Assembly: GCA_965249455.1 (NCBI GenBank)
Contig: OZ252236.1
Coordinates: 4,960,001-5,024,000 of the forward strand
Reading direction: 5' to 3'
Length of the DNA stretch: 64,000 nucleotides
Origin: Jiulongibacter sp024742395
GTDB lineage: Bacteria > Bacteroidota > Bacteroidia > Cytophagales > Spirosomataceae
In this document: positions 1 to 10,119 of the stretch, in pieces
Numbering within the stretch: the first letter of the stretch is position 1
Layout: every line of letters starts with the position of its first letter
Position numbers and translations under genes: made by a program
Notes under the pieces: generated by a model
What the model saw: only the letters and a program-made list of their open reading frames with translations
Told to the model about the DNA's origin: nothing
Databases searched by the model: none

Positions 1-1
1 A

Positions 2-523
2 TCTCAACTTTATGACAGAGATAAGCACAGCATTTACGGTGATCCCATGTTTAAGAACCCTAAAAACCTCGATTTTACGGTGGCAGCTAACTCTCCGGCT
101 TTAAAAATAGGTTTTAAAAACTTTGCGATGCATCAGTTTGGCTTACAAAAACCTGAATTAAAAGCTATTGCCAAAACACCAGCGGGCATTGAGCTGGCAA
201 CTATATCGGCTACCGAAAAAGAAATTGCCCCTGAAGTGCCTTGGTTAGGAAATAGCATTAAAAGCGTGGAGTCTATGCAAGAACAATCTGCCTACGGCTT
301 AAGCAAAGCGGAAGGCGTAATAGTAGTAAGTATTCGGAAAGATAGCCCGGCTGTTAAAAACGACGGCCTGAAAAAAGGTGATGTTATTCTGGAAGCGGCG
401 GGTAAAAAAGTCAGAACGGTTAAAGACTTTTTCCAAATTAATTTAGACAACAAGACAGACAACCTGAACTTATTAATAATGCGTAATCAATCAGAAAAAA
501 ATATAACTATTAAAACTAAATAA
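2..523 (+). CDS. Right-handed beta-helix protein with C-terminal PDZ domain (5' end outside window)
   Basis: The reading frame is open from base 2, so the gene starts before the window and only its last ~173 codons are seen. The first ~50 residues carry the DPMF...SPALKIGFKNF pattern that closes secreted parallel beta-helix proteins, which typically bind or cleave polysaccharide. The last ~90 residues look like a PDZ domain (EGVIVVSIRKDSPA, then LKKGDVILEAAGKKV). Its stop abuts the fucosidase start, so the two are probably cotranscribed in the polysaccharide locus. The beta-helix catalytic part is not visible, so the enzymatic activity cannot be assigned. The Met at position 47 is internal and is not the true start. 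Confidence 0.75.
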   Translation, partial: SQLYDRDKHSIYGDPMFKNPKNLDFTVAANSPALKIGFKNFAMHQFGLQKPELKAIAKTPAGIELATISATEKEIAPEVPWLGNSIKSVESMQEQSAYGLSKAEGVIVVSIRKDSPAVKNDGLKKGDVILEAAGKKVRTVKDFFQINLDNKTDNLNLLIMRNQSEKNITIKTK

Positions 524-1897
524 ATGAAGATGAAATACTTACAAAAATTAGCCCTGCTATCACTGGTGGTCTTTACTACCCATATTGGGTTTGCCCAAAG
601 CAGTGCCAACACAAAAAAACTTAACGACGACGAGCGGATGGCCTGGTGGCGAGATGCCAAATTCGGTATGTTTATTCACTGGGGTGCTTACTCAATAATC
701 GGCGGCGAAAGAGGAACTAATATTGCCGGTGGTGGAGCAGAATGGGCCATGGATAAGCTTGATTATACTGTAGAAGAATATGAGAAATTTCCCCGCATGT
801 TTAATCCTGAATTATTCGATGCAGACGCATGGGTAACTATGGCAAAAAATGCCGGAATGAAGTACATTGTCATTACTTCAAAACATCATGATGGTTTTGG
901 CTTATGGGATTCTAAAGTATCAAATTATGACATCATGGATACGGCCCCTTTTAAACGAGATATTCTTAAGGAGTTATCTGAAGCGTGTAAAAAACAGGGT
1001 ATCATATTTTGCTTTTACTATTCTATTGTTGACTGGCATCATCCACAAGCACAAGGAAATCTATATCCTAATTACAATATCGCTCAGCATAATGACCCTT
1101 CGGTTGTAAATCCAAAATTTCCTGAATATTACAAAAACTACCTGAAGCCACAAGTAAAGGAGCTACTGACCAATTACGGCGATATCGGGGTGGTTTGGTT
1201 TGATGGCGATTGGATTTCAGATTACACCACCGAAATGGGTAAAGATCTGTACAAATTCATACGTGAGATTCAGCCAAACACCATTGTAAACAATCGTGTA
1301 GATAAAGGCCGTAAAGGAATGGAAGGCATGGATGAAGAAGGCGATTTTGCCGGTGATTTTGGAACTCCGGAACAAGAAATACCGGATACAGGAATTGACT
1401 CTGACTGGGAAGCCTGCATGACGATGAATGGCTCTTGGGGTTATAAACCATCAGATAATAAGTGGAAAAGCAGCGAGGACCTTATCCAGAAATTAGTAGA
1501 TATTGTTTCCAAAGGCGGTAACTTTTTATTAAACATCGGGCCAGACGGTTTTGGCAGATTCCCTTCAGAAAGTATCCGACGTTTACAGGCCATGGGAGAA
1601 TGGACGAAAGCTAACGGTGAAGCTATTTATGGAGCTTCGGCGAGTCCTTTTGAGAAACCAAAGTGGGGTCGTTATACCGAAAAAGATGGCGTCATTTACG
1701 CACATGTTTTTGAATGGCCAAAAACCGGAACATTAAAGCTACACAAAGACATTAAAGTTAAAAGAGCCACAGTATTAACCGATCCTGATACCACTTTAGA
1801 TTTTCTTAAAACATCTAGTGATGTATTAGTGAGCGTCCCTTTATTGGCTCCAGATGCTACTGTTTCTGTTATTAAGCTAGAATTGACTACTAAATAA
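524..1897 (+). CDS. Alpha-L-fucosidase, GH29, secreted
   Basis: Retaining exo-enzyme that releases L-fucose from oligosaccharides. A signal peptide ending near GFAQ exports it. The GH29 start RDAKFGMFIHWG, the ITSKHHDGFGLW block and VVWFDGDW are present; Asp227 in WFDG sits at the family nucleophile position. Length (457 aa) fits a GH29 catalytic domain plus a short beta-sandwich tail. The ATG directly follows the stop of the upstream gene; a second ATG two codons later is an alternative start. With the FucP permease and fucose-catabolic operon further along, it argues that the glycan carries fucose. A hairpin plus T-run follows 92 bp downstream. Confidence 0.95.
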   Translation: MKMKYLQKLALLSLVVFTTHIGFAQSSANTKKLNDDERMAWWRDAKFGMFIHWGAYSIIGGERGTNIAGGGAEWAMDKLDYTVEEYEKFPRMFNPELFDADAWVTMAKNAGMKYIVITSKHHDGFGLWDSKVSNYDIMDTAPFKRDILKELSEACKKQGIIFCFYYSIVDWHHPQAQGNLYPNYNIAQHNDPSVVNPKFPEYYKNYLKPQVKELLTNYGDIGVVWFDGDWISDYTTEMGKDLYKFIREIQPNTIVNNRVDKGRKGMEGMDEEGDFAGDFGTPEQEIPDTGIDSDWEACMTMNGSWGYKPSDNKWKSSEDLIQKLVDIVSKGGNFLLNIGPDGFGRFPSESIRRLQAMGEWTKANGEAIYGASASPFEKPKWGRYTEKDGVIYAHVFEWPKTGTLKLHKDIKVKRATVLTDPDTTLDFLKTSSDVLVSVPLLAPDATVSVIKLELTTK

Positions 1898-1988
1898 GCT
1901 GTTATTCACTCAAATAACACATAATTTATAGTCCATGAAACATGAGTAATACGGCAAACCACGCAAAAGGAATAATATTGCACTTAGT

Positions 1989-2015
1989 AAAAGTTGGGAA
2001 AACACCCAACTTTTT
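1989..2015 (+). terminator. Rho-independent terminator between fucosidase and lyase genes
   Basis: Ten-base-pair stem (AAAAGTTGGG with CCCAACTTTT), 6-nt loop, then a T-tract. It ends only 26 bp before the next start codon, so it either ends the fucosidase transcript or attenuates read-through into the lyase gene. Confidence 0.75.
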
Positions 2016-2041
2016 GAATTATGATAACTTAATCTATAATT

Positions 2042-4336
2042 ATGCTAAGAAACCTATTACTCCTTTTGTTTTGTGGTTTGGTACTTTCTGCTAATGCCCA
2101 AAACAGGAAATACCTTATCTATACCGATGAAAATATAGCTCGCCTGAAAGAGCAAATCACGAATAACGAGGCTGTAAAAAAGAACTGGGAGAGTCAAAAT
2201 CAGGATGCCCTGAATTTACTTGAGAAAAAGAAACTAAGATCTTCAGATGGCCTCTTACTTGGCCTTGCCTACAGACTGACTGGCGAAGAAAAATTTGCAA
2301 TTAAATTAAAAGAATTGCTCTTTGATTACGCCTCCAAAGAAACCTGGGAAGGTAGAACATTACTGCAAAGAGATCCGCCTTGGCAAGCTGGTTTGGGTAC
2401 TTCGCATACCAGCTATGATATCGCCATGGGCTACGATAGCATTTATGATTTTCTTACCAAAAAAGAACGGCAGGAATTAGCACAACGCATAGTGGATTTG
2501 GGCATAGTTCCAGCACAGGAAGACTGGTTAAGCCCGGAAAAAAATATGCACACTTTTGATACCATGGGGCATAACTGGTGGAGTGCCTGCGTTTATATGT
2601 CGGGTTTTGCAGCCTTAGCCGTAAGAGACGAGGTACCAGAAGCTGCCAACTGGGCCAAAGAAACCGAAGGCTACACCCAGGAATGGATGAGCTATACAGG
2701 CAGCGTTCTCCAAAATAAACCACCCACATTTGACAAAGACGGCGGCTTTTACGAAAGTCTGAACTATGCAGAATACGCCGCTTCGCAATACTTATTATTT
2801 CTTTCTGCCTATAAAAATGTATGGCCCAAGGCTACTTATTACAAATCTCCCATACTGGATAATTTAGGAGACTTTTTTATCAATACAACCTACTACACCA
2901 AAGGAGAAAAGGATTTAGCCGTAAATTTCGGCGATGCAAACGTACACGCTACGGGCGAAAGAATAATCAAACTCCTGTGGTCAGTAGGTATCCAAAAAGA
3001 ACAATATGCCTGGTACATAAATCAGGTAAGTAATGAGGATTCTAAATACTGGAAATCTGCTGAGGCATTAGCCTTAATGCCAAATTTACCAACGCTAAGT
3101 ACTTCTTTCGTGCCAAGTAGCCGTAAATCACACCTCTATGAAGAGATGGGCTGGGCTACCATGAGAAACTCTTGGGATGATAACAAAACCATGATGGCTG
3201 TCAAATCAGGCTTTACCTGGAATCACGCTCATGCCGATGCGGGTTCTTATATTTTATTTCATAACGGCAAAAACCTAATCATAGATCCGGGAAGTGCCAG
3301 CTATTTGAGCCCACTTTATACAGAATATTACTGCCAAAGTGAAGCCCATAATGTGGTGTTTTTTGATGGCAAAGCCCAAAACCGAAACGATCCCTATTTT
3401 GGAAGTGTAAATTCAGGTTCACTGCATAATCTCATTGAGGGGCAAGACTTCAAATACCTGCTTGCCAATGCTACCGGTCCCTACTCGCATATTTTGGCCA
3501 GAAACTACCGTAATTTCATTTGGGTAGGTGATGTAATCTTGGTAATTGATGACTTATTGGCTTATGAGCCAGGGCAGTTTGAGTGGCTGCTACATTACAA
3601 TGGCGAATCAAACCTGAAAGGTGGCATTGATTTAAAAATTCAGGATGAAGACGCCAAAATAAGGGTGCGTCCATTATTTCCTGAAACCTTCCCTCCGGGT
3701 GGCGAGCGTCCGCATGATTTTCCAGAAAACATGCGATTGACAGAAAAAATGGGTTACGCAGATCATAAACCTGAAGTTAGTAAGCCGTATTGGTCTATCA
3801 GCCACTTCGAAAAAACGGCTCGAACTAAATTTGTCACCGCCATCATATTAGAAAATGAAAATGAGTTGCCAATTATTACGCGTGACTACGGCAAAAACTA
3901 TTTAAAGGTCTCTATTACCCAAAAAGGTGAAACCACGGTTGTCTATTTTAATTTACTGGCCGATGGCCGTTTGAAACATCGAAATAGCCAAATTAACATG
4001 GAAGGTTGGGAAACGGACGCCTACCTGACCGTGCTAAAGTATGGCGAAAACGCTGACAAAACGGACATCAATAATATCAACGAAGTGTTCATGGGTCACG
4101 GCAGTTATTTAAGGCGAGACTCGCAAACGCTATTGCATTCATTATCAAAACACTACACACTTGTAGAAGATTTTGGAAAGAACCCGAAACTAACATTTGA
4201 CGGTCAGGCGAATGCTACAATAACGCTATATAATCCTGAAAAGCCTAAGAGTGTCATGTTCAATGAAAGCACAAAAACTGTGAATTACGTTGCTTCTAAA
4301 AAAGTGATCAATTTTCAGATTAGAGATATTAAATAA
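2042..4336 (+). CDS. Heparinase II/III-family polysaccharide lyase
   Basis: Predicted beta-elimination lyase acting on uronic-acid polysaccharide, exported through a signal peptide ending ANAQ. The N-terminal half is alpha-helical toroid sequence with an HNWWSACVYM motif. From ~residue 380 the heparinase II/III-like domain begins, with N394-H395-A-H397-A-D399-A-G followed by ILFHNGKNLIIDPG, the block that holds the metal/catalytic His in this superfamily. At 764 aa it fits PL12/15/17/21-type enzymes; the exact PL family cannot be set by eye. A GH88 hydrolase in the same locus would remove the unsaturated uronate this enzyme leaves at chain ends. Confidence 0.88.
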   Translation: MLRNLLLLLFCGLVLSANAQNRKYLIYTDENIARLKEQITNNEAVKKNWESQNQDALNLLEKKKLRSSDGLLLGLAYRLTGEEKFAIKLKELLFDYASKETWEGRTLLQRDPPWQAGLGTSHTSYDIAMGYDSIYDFLTKKERQELAQRIVDLGIVPAQEDWLSPEKNMHTFDTMGHNWWSACVYMSGFAALAVRDEVPEAANWAKETEGYTQEWMSYTGSVLQNKPPTFDKDGGFYESLNYAEYAASQYLLFLSAYKNVWPKATYYKSPILDNLGDFFINTTYYTKGEKDLAVNFGDANVHATGERIIKLLWSVGIQKEQYAWYINQVSNEDSKYWKSAEALALMPNLPTLSTSFVPSSRKSHLYEEMGWATMRNSWDDNKTMMAVKSGFTWNHAHADAGSYILFHNGKNLIIDPGSASYLSPLYTEYYCQSEAHNVVFFDGKAQNRNDPYFGSVNSGSLHNLIEGQDFKYLLANATGPYSHILARNYRNFIWVGDVILVIDDLLAYEPGQFEWLLHYNGESNLKGGIDLKIQDEDAKIRVRPLFPETFPPGGERPHDFPENMRLTEKMGYADHKPEVSKPYWSISHFEKTARTKFVTAIILENENELPIITRDYGKNYLKVSITQKGETTVVYFNLLADGRLKHRNSQINMEGWETDAYLTVLKYGENADKTDINNINEVFMGHGSYLRRDSQTLLHSLSKHYTLVEDFGKNPKLTFDGQANATITLYNPEKPKSVMFNESTKTVNYVASKKVINFQIRDIK

Positions 4337-4422
4337 CCCGATCGATATGAAAAGCTCATGAATAAGCATAAGGCCAGGCTTTGTATATAGGATAAATACA
4401 GAAAAGCATAAAGATTAGAACA

Positions 4423-5952
4423 GTGAAATACCGTAAACATAGATTAATCATTTTAAAAGTAGCAGTACTTCTTATTTTACCACTTACCATCTCTTGCATT
4501 ACAAATGAGAAAAAACCACAAACGCAGGAAGGTGTAAGGGTATATTCAGCACCAAAAGGTATTGAGCTGTCAAAGGTATTTAAAGTAATGGTTGAGGGAA
4601 GAGAAACACCTGTTTATAATGCTAAAGTACCTGCTGTAGAACAAATACCTCGTTTAAAACATAACCCAAACAAGTACGGAATTGCCTCTTACACTTCTTT
4701 TGATATGCGTAAAAATGTCTCGGTTACGGTAACGTATCCTGAGCCAATAAAATCAATAAAAATTTTACCCACTTCTTATGGCATAGAGCCTGAAATTGAA
4801 GGTCAAACAATAAAGTTTAAGATAGATAAGCCAAAACATATAACTGTTGAAGTAAATGGAGATTGGCAGGAGTCTCTTCAAATTTTTGCCAACCCCTTTG
4901 AAGTGAATATTCCAAAGCCAGACGACCCTAATGTTATTTACTTTGGTCCCGGAATACATGATGTTTCAAGTGTAGAGGTTAAAGATAACATGACCGTTTA
5001 TATTGCAGGGGGAGCCTACATAAGAGGAGTTAAAGATCCTTTAGAGGTACAATCTGAAGATAGAGATGGTAAACCAAGAAACCCGCCAACATTTCTTTTG
5101 CAGGGAAAAAACATCACTATTAGAGGCCGAGGAATTATTGACCAGGAACTTATAAATAGAAAAGATAGGAGATACGCCGTTTTAGTTGAAGATTCTGAAG
5201 ATGTAACTATCGAAGGAATAATTATACATGACCCCAGCCATTGGACTGTCCCCATAAAAAGAACAAGTACAGTTCATATAGATAATATTAAAATTATTGG
5301 TAGAGATGGCAATTCAGACGGGGTAGATATCTCTAGTAGCACTGACGTTTTGGTGGAAAACTGCTTTTTAAGGACTCTTGATGATCTTGTTGTGATAAAA
5401 TCTCGCACAGATCAGGGCGAATCGAAAAATATTCATGTTCGTAAATGCGTGCTTTGGAATGAATATGCCCATGCATTGAGTATTGGAGCAGAAGTTAGAG
5501 AGAATGTCAGTAATGTGTTATTTGAAGATTGTGATATAATACATGATATAGGAAGAGAATCTGCCCTGAGGGTTTATCATTGTGATGATGCGTTGATAAG
5601 CAATATTACCTTTCAAAATATCCGAGTAGAAGAAGCACGGAGGCTAATTTCAGTCTGGATAGGAAAAACACGCTGGACTAAAACCGAGGAACGGGGAAAC
5701 ATCAGGAATGTGGTATTTAAAGATATCAAAGCTGTATCAGCACCAATTGATACTACAATAACCGGGTTTCAAGATGGGATAGATTGGAAACCTTACATAA
5801 TCAGAGACCACGCAAGCATGGAGCTGACTGGCTATGATAAAGACCACACAATAGAAGGGGTAGTCTTTGATAATGTAATACTTGACGGCAAGAATGTTGA
5901 ACTAAATCATATAATAACAAACGAATTTGTTGGTAAAATTGAAATTAAGTAA
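4423..5952 (+). CDS. GH28-like right-handed beta-helix glycoside hydrolase, lipoprotein
   Basis: Probable polysaccharide hydrolase, lipid-anchored: the N-terminus ends in a lipobox (LTISC). The start is GTG. An N-terminal beta domain (~30-165) precedes a parallel beta-helix. Motifs resemble GH28 order: NSDGVDIS, TLDDLVVIKS and HALSIGAE stand in for the polygalacturonase NTD, DD and GHG motifs, so acidic catalytic pairs are plausible, but the GHG histidine context differs. It may therefore act on a non-pectic uronide, or be a related beta-helix family such as GH110. It lies 86 bp after the lyase and 16 bp before a sulfatase, consistent with one operon. Confidence 0.7.
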   Translation: MKYRKHRLIILKVAVLLILPLTISCITNEKKPQTQEGVRVYSAPKGIELSKVFKVMVEGRETPVYNAKVPAVEQIPRLKHNPNKYGIASYTSFDMRKNVSVTVTYPEPIKSIKILPTSYGIEPEIEGQTIKFKIDKPKHITVEVNGDWQESLQIFANPFEVNIPKPDDPNVIYFGPGIHDVSSVEVKDNMTVYIAGGAYIRGVKDPLEVQSEDRDGKPRNPPTFLLQGKNITIRGRGIIDQELINRKDRRYAVLVEDSEDVTIEGIIIHDPSHWTVPIKRTSTVHIDNIKIIGRDGNSDGVDISSSTDVLVENCFLRTLDDLVVIKSRTDQGESKNIHVRKCVLWNEYAHALSIGAEVRENVSNVLFEDCDIIHDIGRESALRVYHCDDALISNITFQNIRVEEARRLISVWIGKTRWTKTEERGNIRNVVFKDIKAVSAPIDTTITGFQDGIDWKPYIIRDHASMELTGYDKDHTIEGVVFDNVILDGKNVELNHIITNEFVGKIEIK

Positions 5953-5968
5953 GCCATAACCTAATAAA

Positions 5969-7801
5969 ATGAAACTAAGTAATTTTTTCAAACTCAGTAT
6001 GGCACTTTCATTGTGCCTCGTAATTTTCTCATCTTATCAGTCGCCGAAAAAGAATAAGCCAAATGTTATCCTGATTATGGTAGATGATCAGGGCTATGGC
6101 GATATAGCGAGCTTGGGTAATCCGTACATTAAAACGCCTCATATTGATAACCTGCATGATATCAGTGCACGTTTCACTCAATATCATGTTTCTCCTACCT
6201 GTTCTCCTACGCGTGCGGCTATAATGACAGGGCATCACTCAAACAGAACCGGGGTTTGGCATACCGTAAATGGGCGTTCTTTGATTTTAGAACGAGAAAC
6301 CACTATGGCACAAATTTTCAAAGAAAACGGATACAGCACCGGTATATTTGGCAAGTGGCATTTAGGTGACAATTATCCGTTCAGGCCAGAAGATAAAGGT
6401 TTTGACGAAGTATTGGTTCACGGCGGCGGTGGAATAGAGCAAACCATGGATTATTGGGATAATGACTATTTCGACGACACCTACATTCACAATGGGAAAC
6501 TTGAGAAGTTTGATGGCTTTTGTACAGATATCTGGTTCGAAAACGCTAAAAAGTACATCGGCGAAAACAAAGACAAGCCATTCTTTTGCTATTTATCTAC
6601 CAATGCGGCTCACTCGCCTTATTTTGTAGCTGACAAATATTCAGCCCCCTATAAAGACAAGCCCAATATTCCGAATGCGGCCTTTTATGGCCTGTTAGCC
6701 AACGTAGATGAAAACATTGGCAAGTTGGTAGCGTATCTGAAATCCATAGAACTTATGGATAATACCATCATCATTTTCACAACAGATAATGGAACCGCAG
6801 CTGGTGCGAAAATGGCAAAAGGAGAAGACAGACTGGATGGTTTTATTGGCAAAGGTTTTAATGCTGGAATGCGTGGTGTAAAAGCCAGTATGTATGAAGG
6901 CGGGCACCGGGTTCCACTTTTTATTCATTGGAAAGATGGCGGTATTTCTACCGGAAAAGACATTAACGAGCTAACCGCTCATTATGATATTCTTCCTACG
7001 CTGATTGACCTTTGTAAACTAAAAGCTAGCTCTGAACTAAACTTTGACGGAAAAAGCCTGACGCCTTTAATGGCTGGCAATACAGAAGGTTTTAAGGATA
7101 GAATAATCATTACTAACTCACAGCGAACTGAAGTTCCGGTGCCTTGGAGAAGAACTGCTTTAATGCAGGCAAATTGGCGGTTAATTAATGGGGAAGAACT
7201 TTACGACTTAAGCTCAGACCCCGAGCAACGAACAAACATTGCCGGGCAGCATCCTGAGAAAATGAATGAACTCAAAAAAGCTTATGATTTATGGTGGGCA
7301 GAGATATCGCCAAGCTATAAAGATCAACCCTACATCTATATTGGTCATAAGTCTGAAAACCCCGTTAAACTTTATTCGCACGACTGGCACACCGAAGCGG
7401 TAGCAAGCCCATGGCATCAGAGGCATATAAGAGAAGGCTATAATGATAATGGGTACTGGCTCCTTAAAGTAGCTGAAGCAGGTACTTACACAATAAAACT
7501 ACGCCGCTGGCCTGTGGAAACTAAATTAGATCTGAATGCGGAAGCCCCGATTCGACCTGCTAAAGAAGGAACAAGTGTAAGTGCAAGTAAAATGGGTAAA
7601 TCACTACCTATTAAAAACGCGAGAATTGCGATACAAGACAAAGAACTTTCCAAAAAAGTAGATCCAAATTCAGAATACGCAGAATTTAAAATTGACTTAA
7701 AGAAGGGTGAAACACAACTCAAAACGTGGTTTACCTTAAATAACGATGAAGAGTTAGGAGCCTATTTTGTGGTTATTGAGAAAATATTAGACATAAATTG
7801 A
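5969..7801 (+). CDS. Arylsulfatase-type sulfatase (S1) with C-terminal beta domain
   Basis: Hydrolyses sulfate esters, here probably on a glycan. The signature CSPTRAAIMTG contains Cys78, to be matured to formylglycine; the metal ligands DD in MVDDQGYGD and the FGKWHLG lysine/histidine block follow, and FTTDNG marks the second metal-site region. The ~450-residue sulfatase domain is followed by ~160 residues including a beta-rich segment (from about DNGYWLLKVAEAG) typical of carbohydrate sulfatases. The N-terminus is a hydrophobic signal. It sits 16 bp after the GH28-like gene and 44 bp before a second, unrelated-looking sulfatase. Confidence 0.93.
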   Translation: MKLSNFFKLSMALSLCLVIFSSYQSPKKNKPNVILIMVDDQGYGDIASLGNPYIKTPHIDNLHDISARFTQYHVSPTCSPTRAAIMTGHHSNRTGVWHTVNGRSLILERETTMAQIFKENGYSTGIFGKWHLGDNYPFRPEDKGFDEVLVHGGGGIEQTMDYWDNDYFDDTYIHNGKLEKFDGFCTDIWFENAKKYIGENKDKPFFCYLSTNAAHSPYFVADKYSAPYKDKPNIPNAAFYGLLANVDENIGKLVAYLKSIELMDNTIIIFTTDNGTAAGAKMAKGEDRLDGFIGKGFNAGMRGVKASMYEGGHRVPLFIHWKDGGISTGKDINELTAHYDILPTLIDLCKLKASSELNFDGKSLTPLMAGNTEGFKDRIIITNSQRTEVPVPWRRTALMQANWRLINGEELYDLSSDPEQRTNIAGQHPEKMNELKKAYDLWWAEISPSYKDQPYIYIGHKSENPVKLYSHDWHTEAVASPWHQRHIREGYNDNGYWLLKVAEAGTYTIKLRRWPVETKLDLNAEAPIRPAKEGTSVSASKMGKSLPIKNARIAIQDKELSKKVDPNSEYAEFKIDLKKGETQLKTWFTLNNDEELGAYFVVIEKILDIN

Positions 7802-7845
7802 ACACTAAGAACTATATAACTCAGTGTTAAAAAGCACACTTTCGT

Positions 7846-9303
7846 ATGAAAATCTCAATCAAATTAATAGTAATTTTTGGAAGCTTATTTTTTTGCTTCA
7901 TAAGCAAAGATAAAAAAGAAACAAAGCGACCAAATTTCCTTTTTGTCATTGTTGATGATCAATCACCGTTTGATTTACAAACCTATGACCCAAATTCTAT
8001 TTTAGAAACGCCCAACATTAGCAAACTGGCTAAAGATGGTATTGTCATTGAGTCGGCAAGGCACATGGGTTCTATGAACGGGGCAGTTTGTACGCCATCA
8101 AGACACATGACTATGACCGGACGAAGCCTGTGGCATTTGCCACCCAGTGCTGAGTTTCAAAAGCAGACAGAACCACATTATTTAGATGAGCAAACCATAG
8201 GAGCCGTTTTTAATAGAGCCGGCTACAAAACCATGAGAACCTGTAAAAAAGGTAACTCATATCCCGGAGCTAACCGTCAGTTTACTGTGGTTCGTGATGC
8301 TACAAAACGGGGTGGAACCGATGAAACCGGCAGTGCATGGCACGCAAAGCAAGTTTTAGAGTATCTAGATGACCGGAAAGCGACTAAAGAGCAAAACCCT
8401 TTTTTTATTTACTTAGGATTCTCACACCCGCATGATACCCGGGATGGTACTCCCGAGCTTTTGGCTAAATATGGAGCTACTAATCATACGGACATAAACA
8501 ATTTACCCTTAGCCAATTCTAAGCAACCGAATTTACAAGACAACTACCTTTCGGCCCATCCATTTTTTCATGGTCACCCAAATTTAAGAGACGAAGTAAA
8601 TGTAAGTGGGGTTTGGGAAAACAGAGACGAAAATACCATTAGAAATGAACTAGGAAGAGAATATGCCTGCTCCGAAAATATCGATATACAACTGGGTAAA
8701 GTACTAACCAAATTAGAAGCACACGGCGAGTTAGACAACACCTACATTATTTATACCTCAGACCACGGCATGGCCATTGGGCGACATGGACTGCAAGGAA
8801 AACAAAACCTTTATGAACACACCTGGCGAGTTCCTTTTATTATTAAAGGACCCGGCTTAGCAGCTAACAAACGAGTAGAAGGAAATATCTATCAATTTGA
8901 TTTATTACCAACTGTATGCGAACTGGCGGGCATCGAAATTCCGGAAACTGTAGAAGGAAAAAGCTTTTTACCCGTACTGAAAGGTGAAAAAAAAGTAATT
9001 AGAGAGGTGATGTATGGTGTTTACGCCGGCGGCACTAAGCCTGGTATGCGAACTGTCAAAAAAGGAGATTGGAAACTCATCAAATATGATGTTATGGATG
9101 GAGCTATAAGAGAAACGCAGCTGTTCAACCTTGCGGCAAACCCGAATGAATATCTGCCGGAACATGGTAAATCAGGCGAAATGGAAACGGATATGGCGGA
9201 GAGCCCAAAATACGCAGCAAAATTAGCCGAAATGGAAACATTATTATTAGATCAGATGAAGCAATATGACGACCCTTATAGGCTCTGGAACCAAACTAAA
9301 TGA
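7846..9303 (+). CDS. Sulfatase (S1), second paralogous family
   Basis: Formylglycine-dependent sulfatase: CTPSRHMTMTGR with Cys82, VIVDDQSPFD metal ligands and YTSDHGMAIGRHG. It diverges strongly from the preceding sulfatase (DDQSPFD, and no C-terminal beta domain), so the two probably remove sulfate from different positions or residues. Length 485 aa is normal for a single-domain S1 enzyme. A short hydrophobic N-terminus suggests export. No sulfatase-maturating enzyme gene is visible in this window, so activation must be encoded elsewhere. Confidence 0.93.
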   Translation: MKISIKLIVIFGSLFFCFISKDKKETKRPNFLFVIVDDQSPFDLQTYDPNSILETPNISKLAKDGIVIESARHMGSMNGAVCTPSRHMTMTGRSLWHLPPSAEFQKQTEPHYLDEQTIGAVFNRAGYKTMRTCKKGNSYPGANRQFTVVRDATKRGGTDETGSAWHAKQVLEYLDDRKATKEQNPFFIYLGFSHPHDTRDGTPELLAKYGATNHTDINNLPLANSKQPNLQDNYLSAHPFFHGHPNLRDEVNVSGVWENRDENTIRNELGREYACSENIDIQLGKVLTKLEAHGELDNTYIIYTSDHGMAIGRHGLQGKQNLYEHTWRVPFIIKGPGLAANKRVEGNIYQFDLLPTVCELAGIEIPETVEGKSFLPVLKGEKKVIREVMYGVYAGGTKPGMRTVKKGDWKLIKYDVMDGAIRETQLFNLAANPNEYLPEHGKSGEMETDMAESPKYAAKLAEMETLLLDQMKQYDDPYRLWNQTK

Positions 9304-9381
9304 CAAAATCAAAAATAGTTTGTTCAAAATTTAGACACAATCATCACATACCTCTCAGCTAATCTTTGAATAAATAGAAAT

Positions 9382-10119
9382 ATGAGAATTAAATATCTTC
9401 TTTTTGCATCTGTTATTACAGTAAGTACTTCTATGGTTTCATGCAATTTGAAATCTAAAAATATAATTATAAACGACAAGGCTTACTCAAGGAAGCTGAT
9501 ATATGAGGATAAGTTTGGCAACGGATTAGAAAATTGGAAAGTTGAGCAGATGCCCGGCGGCAAAACCATGGTCAATAAAAACAAACTTGAAATAGATGAT
9601 GCATCAGGCTGTACCGTTTGGTTCAATAATAAATTAGAAGGACCTATAAGTATTGAATATGATGTATTCATCATTCAAAATGGTGGTACTAATGACCGTG
9701 TATCTGACCTCAATTGTTTCTGGATGGCGAATGATCCACAGAATCCTGAAAATCTTTTCGCTTCTTCTGAAAAACGTGGAGGTAAATTCTCGAATTATGA
9801 CTCTTTAAAACTATACTATATGGGAGTTGGCGGAAACGACAATGGTACTACCAGATTCAGAAGGTATACTGGAAATGGCGAAAGGCCTCTCCTCCCCGAG
9901 CATGATTTAAAAGATTCTCGTTATATGCTCGAGCCGAATAAAACCTATCATATTAAGATCATTGCCAATAAAAAAAGCATTCAATATTATAAAGATGACG
10001 TTTTATTCATCAATTACACTGACGATAATCCATATACGTCTGGCTATTTCGGTTTCAGAACAGTAAAAAATCACATGACCATTGATAATTTCAAGGTGTA
10101 TCAGCTAAAAGCCAAATAA
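9382..10119 (+). CDS. DUF6250/DUF1961-like secreted lipoprotein, putative carbohydrate-active jelly roll
   Basis: Lipoprotein (SMVSC lipobox) with a single concanavalin-like beta-sandwich of ~215 residues. Recognisable family features are NWKVEQMPGG, ASGCTVWF, NDRVSDLNCFWMA and FRRYTGNGERPLL, ending in a KTYHIKI...GYFGFR block common to LamG-like folds. From memory this resembles DUF6250 or DUF1961 proteins found in polysaccharide loci; a lyase or binding role is plausible but unproven. It is last of the plus-strand degradative genes. The conserved Trp, Arg and Tyr residues would line a glycan cleft if the fold guess is right. Confidence 0.6.
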   Translation: MRIKYLLFASVITVSTSMVSCNLKSKNIIINDKAYSRKLIYEDKFGNGLENWKVEQMPGGKTMVNKNKLEIDDASGCTVWFNNKLEGPISIEYDVFIIQNGGTNDRVSDLNCFWMANDPQNPENLFASSEKRGGKFSNYDSLKLYYMGVGGNDNGTTRFRRYTGNGERPLLPEHDLKDSRYMLEPNKTYHIKIIANKKSIQYYKDDVLFINYTDDNPYTSGYFGFRTVKNHMTIDNFKVYQLKAK

